The notes under the pieces were generated by a model that did no database searches, had not been told where the DNA came from, and was given only the letters and a program-made list of their open reading frames with translations. The position numbers and the translations under genes were made by a program. Source: Allantophomopsis cytisporea (Eukaryota; Ascomycota; Leotiomycetes; Phacidiales; Phacidiaceae). From it: a stretch of 64,000 bases of DNA. Positions 22,657 to 33,682 of the stretch are shown piece by piece; position 1 is the first letter of the stretch; each line of letters opens with the position of its first letter. Where the stretch lies: the NCBI GenBank assembly GCA_024752435.1, contig CP103027.1:434001-498000 (forward strand), written 5' to 3'.

Positions 22657-25600
22657 TTAAGAAAGCGCCACGACCTGTGGATTATAATTACAATTACTCG
22701 AATCAGCCAGCACGGCCATTGAGCCGGTAGCAGAGAGGATGGACGTGCCAGCCGCGCTCACAACCTCCACCATGACGTTGCCAGCGACCATGCCAAACAC
22801 CTCGAAGGCATTGAGACCCTGCACAGTAGCATACGAACCGATCTTCTTGCCTCCGGAATAGACATTGACGGTGAGGCCTGTGATGCCCTTAGCCACGAGC
22901 ACCGCGACAGCAATGGAGTCATCAAGATTGGTTACTCCATATGGTCTTCCAAGGGAGTCGCCACTGCATGATGCGGTGGAGAGGAGAGTGTTATGCCAGA
23001 AGACTCCCTGAACAGTAGCTGAGCCTGTAGGCACAACATTCGAAATGCTTGTGTAACCAGCCTTGTAAGCATTGAGCATCGGCGTCATAAGAACCTGCCA
23101 TCCGGTGTGATCGTAGCCGTCCGTGTAGCTGGGAATGTTGGTGCCAGAGATAGCTTCGCTCCAGATTGGGCCAATATAATGGCCCTCACCAGAATCATTC
23201 CAGGTCTGGATTTCGACGAAGTCAGGGCCCAAGGTCAGGATTTGGGAGATACGTAGAGCAAGATTGAGGCCTCCTCGACGGACATAGTTCGAGCTAGAAT
23301 CAATGTGTTTGAATTGAAGGGCTGAGATACCCATTATGAACTTCTTGCCTGCAGACTTGGCGGCCGACATGTATGTGGCGTCGTCGTAGCTAGTAACGTT
23401 TATTTTGCCCTGAGAAACGGTAGGCCAGGATCCTTCCCAATTGAACAAGCCATCAGCAACAGGGAAGCTATTGTACATGTTGCTTATAGCAATCCCTGCA
23501 TCTGTAAAATCTGGTACGAAGAAGGTGGAGATACCAGCTGCGGAAAGGACATCTTTATATGCGGCTTGCCAGTAAGCATTGGACGAGCTGTAGCCCCAGT
23601 TTAAAGTCCCACCATTGAAAGTGCTGACAAAAGGCAGGCCATTGTACTTATAGTAGGCGCTGCTACTGATGTATGTTTGGAGGAGAGGGATGAAGTCTGA
23701 TGGACTACTAAACCAATTCATATCGAAGGAAAAGAAGAGCTTAAATCCAGCTGATTGCGCAGCGGCAAATAGGGCCGCTGTAGCATTGGTTGACCATATC
23801 GCGGTTGAATCTACGTTGAGTGCGAAAGCATCGATTCCCATCGCCTGTGCCTGTTGAACGTCAAGCACGGCTTCGGCAGATATCATCGTCCCGACCATAT
23901 AGTGAGCAAAGACAGCTCTGCCCGTTGCGGTTGCGGCAGAGCTTATACTGCTACTCGTACTCGTTCCAGTGCCAGTCGGCGTAGAAGATGAAATTGATGT
24001 CGTTGAAGTTGAGGAAGAACTTGTCGTTGAGCCACTGGTGAAAAGACCAGATCCATCGACACAAACGGAGTAGCCCGTCTGCAAGTTAGTGCAGCCATTA
24101 TTGATCTGTGTATTCCAAACTCGGAGAAGATCAAAAGTAAGACCGAAAATGTTTTGAATAGAAGTGCAGGTGTCGCTGCTGGAGACAACATGATATTGGT
24201 AGCATATTGTAGCTGTCCCTGAAGAGATAGAGGTTGACGGTGAGACAGTAGAAGGGAGTTGATAGTGCCCAGCTCCATCGACACAGTAGGAATCGCCAAT
24301 TACCAAATTATCGCAGGCATTGTTTATAGAAGGATTCCATGCTCTGAGAACATCAAATGAGATTCCAAATTCTAACTGGAGAAGGGAGCAGTAGTCACTG
24401 CTAGTGATAGTATGATATCGATAACACGGAGATACGATACCGGTAACAACAGCATTTGGAGCATTTGCGGTTGGCGAGGTGAATAGGCTGCCAGATCCAT
24501 CAACACAGTATGCATCACCAGCAATGATGTTGCTACATGCTGAGTTGATATTTGGATTCCATGAGAGCAGATTGGCAGCAGATATTCCGAATTCACCTTC
24601 AAGAAGGACGCAAGTATCCCAACTATTTGCAACGTGCCACTGATAACAAGGCGAAATAGTGCCCGATGGCGTAGTGGTAGGTGCTGATGTGGCTATCCTG
24701 GTGACGGAGCGGGTAGACGATGTGCTTATTGAGCTCGTACTTATAGAGCTGCTAGAGGAGCTTGACGTTGTAATGGAAGTCGAAGATAGAGTGCTGGAGG
24801 ATGATAGGCTAGTACTTGAGCTACTTAACGTCGTAGAGCTGCCTAAAGTCGAAGTAGAGGAACCGGAATTGCTTGTGGAGGAGCTTGACGTCGAAGTAGA
24901 GGAGCCAGAGTTGCTCGTGGTTGAGCTACTAAACGTCGTAGAGGGGCTGGAAGATAATGGAGTAGAGGAGCTGGAAATCGAAGTAGAGGAACCAGAATTG
25001 CTTGAGGTTGAGCTACCAATGTTTGAGCTCATGGATGATATTGTGCTTGCACCACTGCTTGAAGAGGAAGAGGCGGTGCTGCTTGATGTGTCCGACGAGC
25101 CAGAAGTCGAGGCACTTGTGGTTAAACTACTTATACTTGAGCCTGTAGACGAAGTGCTTGAGATCGAGGAAATACTACTTTGGATGGTAACAGTGACATA
25201 ACTCGCAGGAGCCGTAACTGTTGATACAACTGTGCTTGCTGAAAGGGTAACATAGTTTGTGGAAGCAGAAACTGTCACTGTGCTTGCTGAAAGAGTAACG
25301 TAGCTTGTAGAAGCAGAAATCGTAACTGTGCTCGCTGAAAGAGTGACATAGCTGACAGATGGGGTGAGAGTGCTAATAACAGTACTCGCTGGTAAAGTGG
25401 TTGTCTGTGCAGGCAGAGAAGTCGTAGTTACGCTTGTAGACGTAACGGATACTGTTGATGCCGGTAGGGTCACGGTGGCCGTAGAGGCAGAAGCTGTTGA
25501 TGTTAATGTAACGTAGCGCCTCGTCGTTACTCTTGTGGTAGCAAGAGCTGTTGTAGTGACAGTAGAGGCGGGCGCCGTCGTCGTTGAAATGACAGTAGAG

Positions 25601-25812
25601 CCAGGTGCCGTAGAGGTCACTGTGATGTAACGCCTCGTTGTTATTCTTGTTGTCGAGATAACATTTGAAGTGATAGTTGAAATACCTATTGAAGTGACTG
25701 TCGATAACTGAGTCTTCGTCACAGTTGTAGAGATTCTCGTGGTGACCGTCACACCATTGACACTCGCCACTCCAAACAGAACCAAAAACCATATCAATAT
25801 CAGACCCCTCAT
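22657..25812 (-). CDS. Secreted alpha-1,3-glucanase (GH71) with three LysM modules
   Basis: A 1051-residue intronless gene. The open frame extends 60 codons upstream, but the ATG at 25812 starts a clear signal peptide (MRGLILIWFLVLFGVASVNG). Residues ~21–380 are Thr/Ser/Val-rich and mucin-like: an imperfect repeat built on SYVTLSASTV, then Ser/Gly-rich blocks. Three LysM modules follow at about 384–437, 454–505 and 532–585, each running from CYxxH to GxxxCVDG with four cysteines and a WNPxIN-type core. A Ser/Thr linker leads to the GH71 domain (~629–1000), from GRAVFAHYMVG through FFSFDMNW to the acidic QTWNDSGEGHYIGPIW. It should be secreted and heavily O-glycosylated, bind chitin-like glycans through LysM and hydrolyse alpha-1,3-glucan of fungal walls. 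Confidence 0.92.
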   Translation of the reverse strand: MRGLILIWFLVLFGVASVNGVTVTTRISTTVTKTQLSTVTSIGISTITSNVISTTRITTRRYITVTSTAPGSTVISTTTAPASTVTTTALATTRVTTRRYVTLTSTASASTATVTLPASTVSVTSTSVTTTSLPAQTTTLPASTVISTLTPSVSYVTLSASTVTISASTSYVTLSASTVTVSASTNYVTLSASTVVSTVTAPASYVTVTIQSSISSISSTSSTGSSISSLTTSASTSGSSDTSSSTASSSSSSGASTISSMSSNIGSSTSSNSGSSTSISSSSTPLSSSPSTTFSSSTTSNSGSSTSTSSSSTSNSGSSTSTLGSSTTLSSSSTSLSSSSTLSSTSITTSSSSSSSISTSSISTSSTRSVTRIATSAPTTTPSGTISPCYQWHVANSWDTCVLLEGEFGISAANLLSWNPNINSACSNIIAGDAYCVDGSGSLFTSPTANAPNAVVTGIVSPCYRYHTITSSDYCSLLQLEFGISFDVLRAWNPSINNACDNLVIGDSYCVDGAGHYQLPSTVSPSTSISSGTATICYQYHVVSSSDTCTSIQNIFGLTFDLLRVWNTQINNGCTNLQTGYSVCVDGSGLFTSGSTTSSSSTSTTSISSSTPTGTGTSTSSSISSAATATGRAVFAHYMVGTMISAEAVLDVQQAQAMGIDAFALNVDSTAIWSTNATAALFAAAQSAGFKLFFSFDMNWFSSPSDFIPLLQTYISSSAYYKYNGLPFVSTFNGGTLNWGYSSSNAYWQAAYKDVLSAAGISTFFVPDFTDAGIAISNMYNSFPVADGLFNWEGSWPTVSQGKINVTSYDDATYMSAAKSAGKKFIMGISALQFKHIDSSSNYVRRGGLNLALRISQILTLGPDFVEIQTWNDSGEGHYIGPIWSEAISGTNIPSYTDGYDHTGWQVLMTPMLNAYKAGYTSISNVVPTGSATVQGVFWHNTLLSTASCSGDSLGRPYGVTNLDDSIAVAVLVAKGITGLTVNVYSGGKKIGSYATVQGLNAFEVFGMVAGNVMVEVVSAAGTSILSATGSMAVLADSSNCNYNPQVVALS

Positions 25813-27859
25813 TCTCCCTTCTCTCACAGCCAGCACGTGCCGGCGAACCCCCGTAAAGAATGTAGAGTGCCAAAAGACACCGCGAAATGTACAGAACAGA
25901 CAACGAAAGGGAACAGAAGATGATGTCGTTACCTTATGAGGGAAGAGGACGCCATACTTACCGCCATGGCTTACGACAATGAGCCTCCTCACACATCTCT
26001 GATTTTCGTGGCTTGTAAAAATGAGTGTTCTCGCAAATTTTTGAGTATCGTGGCTTGCGTGGCATGGGTCTTCAGAATACGCTGAGCAGCGAAGGAAGCT
26101 GAGAGTGACTTAGACACAGAGCGAGCGAGGCGTCAAAAGACCCCGAGAGGAGTTTATTAAGCAGCGGACAGACCACATCAGGATGCCCCTTCACGGGCTT
26201 GTCCGAGAGATGGACGGACGATTGTATACAGTAGATGTATTGATTGAGTATCGGCAATATGAAGAAAACCATGCTATACCAGATTCAGTCTGAGTAGAGG
26301 CGTTCGAGACCATAGCTGAAGAAGGTTGTTCTCAGAGTCTACCGTGAGTATCTACGAGGGAGGCCGCGTTTTCATTGCCGAGGAAGTTCGCTGGTGGCGC
26401 TTATTTGGCTACAAACAGTTTAAAGCTGCCTTCTACTAACGAAAACCCACACCTCCCTCTTGACTCGTGATCAATTAGCATAGCATTTGACAGGCACATT
26501 TAAACATCTATTAGCCTTACCTTTCCTCTATTCGCTGATCCAATGAGGTGAAATGGGACCAACTCCTGTCTAGTTGAGAGGGGGGAAGCAGAGGAGAAAC
26601 ACTAAAGTGACTGTGGAGTACTGAGACTCTCTGGTGCCCTGCTGAGCCAACGAGAACGAGAAAAGGCTTGACTTGACTTGATTTGACTTCAACTCAAGAA
26701 GACTATCTCTTATCCCCGGGCACAAATACATAGCTACTTGACTTGGGACAGCTCAGCGCAATATCGCTTACAGTGCTTACTGGCCCAATTTTAAACGCCA
26801 TTTACTTCTTGACCGCGTCTTTTGCTCGAGACATCACCAATTATCCATAGTTATTCATGCACATCGTAACGGTATTGCCGCCGAGTATACTCTCAGCCCA
26901 ACTATACCCTCAATATCATCCGATGGCCCCTTGAAAATTCCTCAAAAGTGGCAGAATTATCAGCCGCATTCCAATCGGCACGTACTTACAAGTGGCGAAG
27001 TGCACAAGGACCGGAACTCGGACTCCGCACCGAAGACGGCTAGTACAGAAGTTTATTAAGATTCCGCCCATTTGACCTCACTAAGTACCATCCAGCCGCC
27101 CGTGTAAAACACTAATACTCAATTAAAAGACAGGAAGGAGACTTCGGTTTTCTGAATAATGTGGAGCAATAGCTCGGCAGGCTGAAAGTGACATACCCAA
27201 TCAAAAAGCTGGAGCTGAATAGTGGATGCGTTTTGTAAGTATGTTGGTTTTGTGATTGTCAAATATTATGCGGAATAAAGCTCAAAGGCACAACAAGCAA
27301 CGAAACTCTGATGCTCGAGAAGACTCGGCCAACCAAGGGCCGTGGAACTAGCCTTCTGTACGTTTGCACGCTCTGCTCAGACTCTTCGATACGCTATAAA
27401 ATCGTATCTGGACTAGATACCACGATTTGGACATCCAATCCCTGACTACAATCACTCATTGAGCAACCGTGCTGCACAAGACCAAATCGGAAATCACAGC
27501 ATCTTGGTAGCAGGTAAGGGATTTGTCCGTAACTCAGGGTACTTTGCCGCCTACGCCCCCAATTCGCTCTTGGTGATGGGCCAGACATAGATAAGCGGGA
27601 GATCGGCTCACCAGATATGGAAAATACGAGTGCGAGGGGACTCATTCGGAATTATATACGAAGACTAGTATGTTCAATCATGAAATACCTCAGGTTTGTC
27701 TGTTCATATAGGCTTTTCCACAGGGGTTTATCATTCTTTGATGCTTTCGATGGCATAGCTTAGACTCAGTGAGTTTTATGATGGCGTATTATTATTCTCA
27801 CATTCACGTTCAGTATGAATTGCTAATCAACATTTTCATTCAAGTCGTTCCTATGTATC
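25813..27859. other. Intergenic, about 2 kb
   Basis: Sequence between the glucanase start and the end of the damaged helicase. It includes the glucanase 5' UTR and promoter. Short frames (for example 26072–26272 and 27394–27645, both minus) show no domain or splice support. I see no gene here. Confidence 0.6.
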
Positions 27860-30800
27860 TCATGCTACTCCTGCCCACGTCATCCACTCTGTTAGATTGG
27901 CCTCTTCTCTCCCAACCACTTCAGAATCAGTGGTATCCTCTCCCATATGATGAATGACATTATCTGGTACTCCCTTTGCGCCAATCAACTTGTACTGTCG
28001 ACGGACATCTTGAAGAGTCGTACGGAGATATCCATCTGGACCACGGACCTTGATAATTCCCTTAACTTCGGAGATTTTCTCAACGACAGACGAGGCTAAA
28101 ACTCTCCCAAGAGACCTCCTATCAGGTACGTTCCCCATGTTAGAGCTGCCCACGATGATCAGGTCATGTTTCGATCTGGAGAGCGCAACGTTCATGCGTC
28201 TAGGTTCCTCTGCGAACGGTCGCTTAGAGACAATATCCCCTGATTGATGTACTCATTTTCATTCGTAGCTGCCATTACGGGAGGGAGTTGTTTATTGTCT
28301 CCATATAAACAAACTGCATGGAGGTAACTCATGAATTGCGCAGTAATAGCGACAGCTCCAGCCTCGACAGGCTGAGACGCTTCCTCAAGGTAAGCTATGT
28401 TCGGCTTCCAATCATTCAAGTAGTGTCTCGTGCCGGATCCAAAAGTGGAGAGGATGATGTGTGCATCTTTGACGTAGAAAGCCATCACAGCCTTATATGC
28501 CCTAGCTATATCCTTTTGGCAATCTCTCAAAGCCTTTTCCATCTGTTGCATTGTGAAACTGCTGTTGGCTGCGGCAGGAGTTCGATCGATAGAATTGGAA
28601 AGTCTCCCGATAATTTCCGTCTCAGCTTGGAACATGTTCAAAGCTTCTTGAAGCTGCCTAGGTGTATCCTTGTTGTTCTCTCGATAATCACAGTATGCGT
28701 ACATACGAGATAACACTTTGTCTGTTAAGGTCGGAATAACCGTCGAGCGAGCTTTCTTATCTGACTTTTCAACCAGATGCTTGATATGTTTGATGGCTTG
28801 AGGTTCAAATGAGTACATATCCTCATTTTCACCATCTACTATGTGAACTCCCCCGTCATTATTGAACAGAATGTCATCGTTATCGTTCATGTAAACATTT
28901 TTACCTTCAGCCGAGGCGTTGTGAGATGTGTTAAGATTCTGTTGAGGAGGCGCACGAAGCGCGTGAATTAGTCCGGTCCTCGCGTTATTATCCACTTCTT
29001 CGATGCCGAACAAGCTGACGAAAGCATCGAAAGCCCCAGCTGAAGCCTGATAGACTTTATCCAGTGGTATGTTCAGCAATGGGGCGTATTGTGCCAACTT
29101 GGATTTGATCACATCTAAGGCTTTATTGGAGCCTGTAAACAGATGGATCTTCAACCCTAGACGCCATGAGATTACAATTGAGGCGAGTACTGCAGTAGAT
29201 TTTCCAGCACCAGGTGACTGCCGGACACTACTCCAGACATTTTCAAAGTTAGATCTTACAGCCAAGATTTGCTCATCATTCAGATTCATGAGACGAGCTA
29301 CATCCTGTACGATCTCCTCATAAAAGGTCTCAGACATATCTGGGAACACATCATATATCCAGTGATTTTGGTACAAGCTTAACTGAGGTGTCTTGCTTCC
29401 GCGTATGATTTCGAAGAACCAATTATTCTCTGGCGGCGGTATATTTCTTTCCCTGTTGCCGTAACATAACCAGTCGATTCCCTGGAACGAGTGATTAATC
29501 TCAGGTAGATACGAAGCAAAGTCCAATTTAGCTGTGAACGCCGCATCTGGGCCGAGGACTAGACTCTCGTGCTTAGAAAACACTGGTCGTGTTGCTTCAA
29601 CAAAGATGGTGAATTCCTTTCCGAATGGATCATGTGGCAGGACCTTGCCATACCACGTCTCTTCTCTAATAGTGGCATTCATCTGTATCTTCATCTGTAC
29701 GCTAACTCCAGCATCTAGCGGGGTTCGAAGACCATTGTTTGATGTTGACGATAGATCTATCTTTACATAGTACTTCGACGACTGTTTAGACTCTACACCA
29801 AACGTGTGGGCAGGCTCTAGCCAGACCTCGTAGATTCCGTTAAACATCTTCTCATCCGAGAACTTTTCTAAGTATTCCCATTCGCGCTTCAATATTGTCT
29901 TCAAAACAACTTCATATTCGATAGTTCGTGGGAATGTGAGTCGAATGGGCATTGGAACCAGAGGTGTTGGCATAGGGTAGGGAAATCCTAGATTGTTTCC
30001 ATGAACATGACGTTTGCCGTGATATGATATTGTGACTACATCATCACGACCTGCAAACTCCTGGATAGCAGCGACCCTCTTAGATATATTTGACTTCAGT
30101 CTACTATGTGGCAATGGCTCTGGGTCAGTCGGTATCGTAAAGAGACGCATTAAAGAGTCGTGCAATGGCCCAAACATTCGAAGCATTACACGGAAACTAT
30201 TTTGCTTTGAGAAGCCCATCTCAAAGAACCTGTTGAATTCATTATTCTGTGCATCTGTGATAATCGAGGACACCTGTGGTACTTGAGTCACCGTGAGATG
30301 ACCATATAGTGAAGTTGAGCAGGTCCACTCTAGCATTGCAGTCCACCGGGCTTCTTCATGGAACTTGCTAACAGCATTGTTGGTGTTATCTCTCATTAGT
30401 GACATGATATGTTCAGGAATGGGACTTTCGTATTTTAGTCCTTGAATTTGACGGGAGAAGGTTATTGGGGGGATATAGTGTGCTTCGAAGTGCTCACCAA
30501 CCACTGGAATATCTCGATCGGCTTTGTCTTTGAGATGGCCTTCAAACGCGTAGAAGCGCATACTGCAGGTGCGTAGCTTACCGTGTCGCTCTACTTCAAC
30601 TGAGTTCGAGTGGCTGGAAGCTTGCTCAAGCCCTCGTGGGAATGCGATTTCCTGGACCAATTCTATGTAAGGATCATCGGTTCCACCACTAATGCGCAGA
30701 CGAAATAGCTCTAGACAATTCTTGCCCAAGCCTTCACGACAGAAAGCATGTTCAACAAGTGTATCATCATGTCGGAATGGCTGTGCAACTATGACACAGT

Positions 30801-30939
30801 GATCTTCTTCAACTCTGTTTTCGTGAAATGAAACTGAAGCTTCTTCTGACTTGATCTTACGCGTATGATGTAGTTTATCTAACCAGGCATGATTGGGTTC
30901 GTGGTAAACTGCGTTCCCTTCTGTAGCTTGTGATGCCAT
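27860..30939 (-). pseudogene. SF1 (Upf1/NFX1-type) helicase with internal deletion and frameshift
   Basis: A 915-codon frame (30939–28192) is followed, overlapping by 4 nt, by a second frame (to 27860) offset by one base. The first carries a long N-terminal region and the RecA1 core: a Walker-A-like loop at residues ~574–581, motif II LEEASQ and motif III DNKQLPP. The second resumes at motif VI, and reading it upstream past its ATG gives QGDIV then EEPRRMNVALSRSK, i.e. the end of motif V directly before VI. Upf1-like helicases normally have well over 100 residues between motifs III and VI; here about 35 remain, so most of RecA2 is missing. The first Walker-A glycine is also replaced (QSPGAGKS). 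No GT–AG intron repairs the junction. Probably non-functional, or an N-terminal-only protein. Confidence 0.75.
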
Positions 30940-31611
30940 GATGTGAGAAGTGAATTAGTGTTGTACAGAGAGATTTTGGTAAAGACAACCTAGCAGTGTA
31001 GGAGCCAACGTAGATTGAATCTACGTGGTGTTCATGTGAGAATTAAAGTTGACTACTGGGTTTTAGCTCAGATAAAGTGTGTAGATGGTTGACAGCGAAA
31101 ATGAAATTAGAAGGGAGGGAAAAAAACGGAAGGAGGGGAAGAGAGTAAGTGTACATAAGAAGAAACGGGAGGAGAAGTAAGAAGTATTTATACTTGAGAG
31201 AATCGAATAACCGAGCGAAACCAAGCGAATGAGATTTTCAAAACCTTTCCCACAAACAATGCAAACACAGTTCTCTTGACTCAGGAAGAGTTAGACTGTT
31301 GTTAGTATGCTCAAGCTACATGACTCTTCCCAGAGCTTGTCCCGCCTCTCTTGAGCGTCGTTTACAGGCGCTTAATGTGGACTCATCAAGCGTGAATTCA
31401 CCACTTCCTCCACACCTCTTACTTCTCTCCTTCTCCGACTGTCTTTTTCTCTTTTCCCTACTGCCGCTTACAAATTCTCTCTTTACTTATATTACTCTTC
31501 TTGCGCGTTGGTAACACAATCAACTTTTCAGTAGACGCCCAAAAACGTAGGCTGTCGTTACTCTCTCACTTCTTTGCTTTCATCATCGTAGTTGACTTAC
31601 ATACTCTCATC
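30940..31611. promoter_or_regulatory. Head-to-head spacer between helicase and its inverted N-terminal copy
   Basis: About 670 bases between two start codons that face away from each other. Both arms have pyrimidine-rich stretches (read 5' to 3' toward each start), consistent with two related or two ordinary fungal promoters. Sequence similarity between the arms is too weak by eye to call an inverted repeat. Confidence 0.4.
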
Positions 31612-31698
31612 ATGGCATCACAAGCTAAAAAGGAGAAGACAGTTCGTCATGAATCCGATTGTACTTTGTTGGACAAACTACACCATACGTGTAACTAA
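31612..31698 (+). pseudogene. Truncated inverted copy of the helicase N-terminus
   Basis: From the ATG at 31612, 28 codons align without gaps to the first 28 residues of the adjacent minus-strand helicase: both start MASQA and both end in LDKLHHT, with about 15 of 28 identical. Nucleotide identity is high at both ends (the first 16 bases are identical). Two codons after LDKLHHT the copy hits a stop and all similarity ends. Its orientation is opposite to the helicase, head-to-head. It is best read as the remnant of a divergent paralog whose body has been lost. Confidence 0.6.
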
Positions 31699-33256
31699 TA
31701 CTGAGCATAACTATACGCATATTAGATTCCGAACGATTCATTTGTTGGAATGAAAGTAAATATTAGAAACCGTCGAAGCGCTGACTACAATAAGACAGGT
31801 GGTGAGCTCCCAACGAGCAGGTAGTGCTTGTTACAACAGGAGGGTGCTTTTTCTCACCCTCACTACAGTTTAGTACATTGTTCTGTAATCTTCTGGCATC
31901 TATATACTAAAAGCACATTCGAAAGAGTCAAAAGCATATTCAGGGTCTACTATCTGCTCTACATATCAGATTAGTCGACTAGACGAAAATAAGATTAGAT
32001 AATATAAAATCAAGTAATTGCACTTAAATTACAGTCTATAACTACGACGCTACATCAATCAACAAGTTGGAAAATAAGCAAGACTGATCGATACTGATTT
32101 ATTTCACTATTTCTGAAGCGACTTCTACAAGCTCGAGAAAAAGAAGGTCTCATATCAAAAAGGAAGAAAGGAAAATTATGTAGGTGTGTGCATGATATTG
32201 AGGACTTTTCCTGAGTGTTCCTGGGAATTGCTGAACACTACTACGAATCGCCCTAATCAAGGAGTCAACCTCCATACAGATACTCCCTTGCCTCTTCTCA
32301 TCTTTAGAATGCTACAACTCGTAGCACCGCATTGTGGATAACTGCGAGGGGTACTCGAAAATTTCTCTCATTCATCAACTCCACCGAATGTATATGATTC
32401 AGCATTGATGTCGAGATCGACAACCCCCGAACTCAGGCAGAACACTAATTACTCTCTAGTGATAGCTTCTTACGCCATAATGCTGATTGATCAATGCCAT
32501 ATTTGCCAACAATATAGATAACAGTCGTCGTCTATATTCGCAGCCACCCGGAAACTGTCATCCATACTGACATAACTGGGATTGAAGTTCATTCTCCAAG
32601 CGGTATCAATTCAATCATTTACGGATAAGTCATTGTAATGCTTTGCTTCTTTCTTTTTCTTTTCTATCACTGTCCTTGAATTTTCAAGAAGTCATCTTCT
32701 GTTGTTCTGTGTTGTTCTTTACTCTAGCTTGATCTACGAGTGCACATGCTGATTCATGCACAGTGTTTGCGCACCTACCTGCCACGGATCTTTGCGCTGA
32801 AACAATCTCCGCCTTGAAGTATATTTGGACCTCGCCTACAAGATTTATCCTGGTTCGATATAAACATCAGCTCTATCGGCCTCAGATGTGTGGTCCATGA
32901 CTGGAAGGCAGGGCTTATCGTGAAATCTTCAGAGCAGCGTGTTTCTGCATAATTGGATATTATAACTTCAATGCTAATAATCTCTTCGTTCATGCCGTTA
33001 TTTTGTACGATAGGACAACAATGCGATGATTTTTAGACATCATGGAAAGGTGAGTGGCTTCGTCGTGAATGGGGAGCATAAAGGTAATCGTATTTCCAAA
33101 TCTTATGCACACATCATCAACTCAAATTCACAATTACAATCACAAACAAGACAACAAACCCCAAATCCCCAGCGTTCGGTCATACATCAATATACAAAGG
33201 CATTGTCGAGACGTATATGTACAATCTCATAAGCCTCTCAATCCCACTTCTTCACA
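31699..33256. other. Intergenic, about 1.5 kb, no supported gene
   Basis: This follows the truncated helicase copy and precedes a small plus-strand gene. Nothing beyond short shadow frames is visible. It could contain further decayed helicase sequence, but I could not recognise any by reading. Confidence 0.5.
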
Positions 33257-33682
33257 ATGTTTACGACGGCTACCAAAGGAGCCAATTCAAGCTCAACTAT
33301 AACAGACGAAGAGGTTCCCAGACCCGGTACTGCTGGCACCGAAATTCTTCTTCGTTCCAATCGCGAGCAAGCTTCGACAGCTTTCAAACGCGCACACCGA
33401 GCCGAACAAGCATATATCGCACACAAACAAGCCAATGCCGCTCGTCAGTGGATTACTGAGGCAAAGACCCACTTCAAAGACTCTAAGACTCACTTTGAGA
33501 CTGCATGTGGACTGTCTTTTCTCGCTTTGAAGGCCGTTCCTCATGTGCTGAGTGAAAAGAGAGAGGCGAGGAGAATCGGAGCGGATGCCAAGAAGAGAGA
33601 ACAGGCGGAAAAGAAGAGAGAACATTATGAGAAGCTAGCAAAGGTCGCTGCGGAGACCGAGGCAGCTACTGAGAAGGCTTGA
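33257..33682 (+). CDS. Small helical hypothetical protein
   Basis: A 141-residue single-exon frame with an ATG preceded by ACAA. After a disordered Ser/Thr-rich start, residues ~30–140 are almost wholly helical and rich in Ala, Lys, Glu and His, with an internal near-repeat (EAKTHFK / DSKTHFE) and a terminal Lys/Glu/Arg coiled coil. The composition is unlike random translation of this AT-rich neighbourhood, which supports a real gene. It has no signal peptide or membrane segment and I recognise no domain. It sits alone between the damaged helicase and the dynamin-type GTPase. Confidence 0.55.
   Translation: MFTTATKGANSSSTITDEEVPRPGTAGTEILLRSNREQASTAFKRAHRAEQAYIAHKQANAARQWITEAKTHFKDSKTHFETACGLSFLALKAVPHVLSEKREARRIGADAKKREQAEKKREHYEKLAKVAAETEAATEKA

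Noticed and set aside
24659..25201. 180-codon plus-strand open frame rich in Glu, Leu and Val
   Set aside because: It is antisense to the Ser/Thr-rich repeat of the glucanase; biased Ser codons on one strand leave the complement stop-free.
25813..25992. Upstream 60-codon extension of the glucanase frame
   Set aside because: The extension has no signal peptide and would bury the clear one starting at 25812.
28192..28260. A cryptic intron restoring the helicase frame
   Set aside because: The only GT…AG pair at the junction spans about 13 nt, too short for splicing, and removing it leads to a stop.
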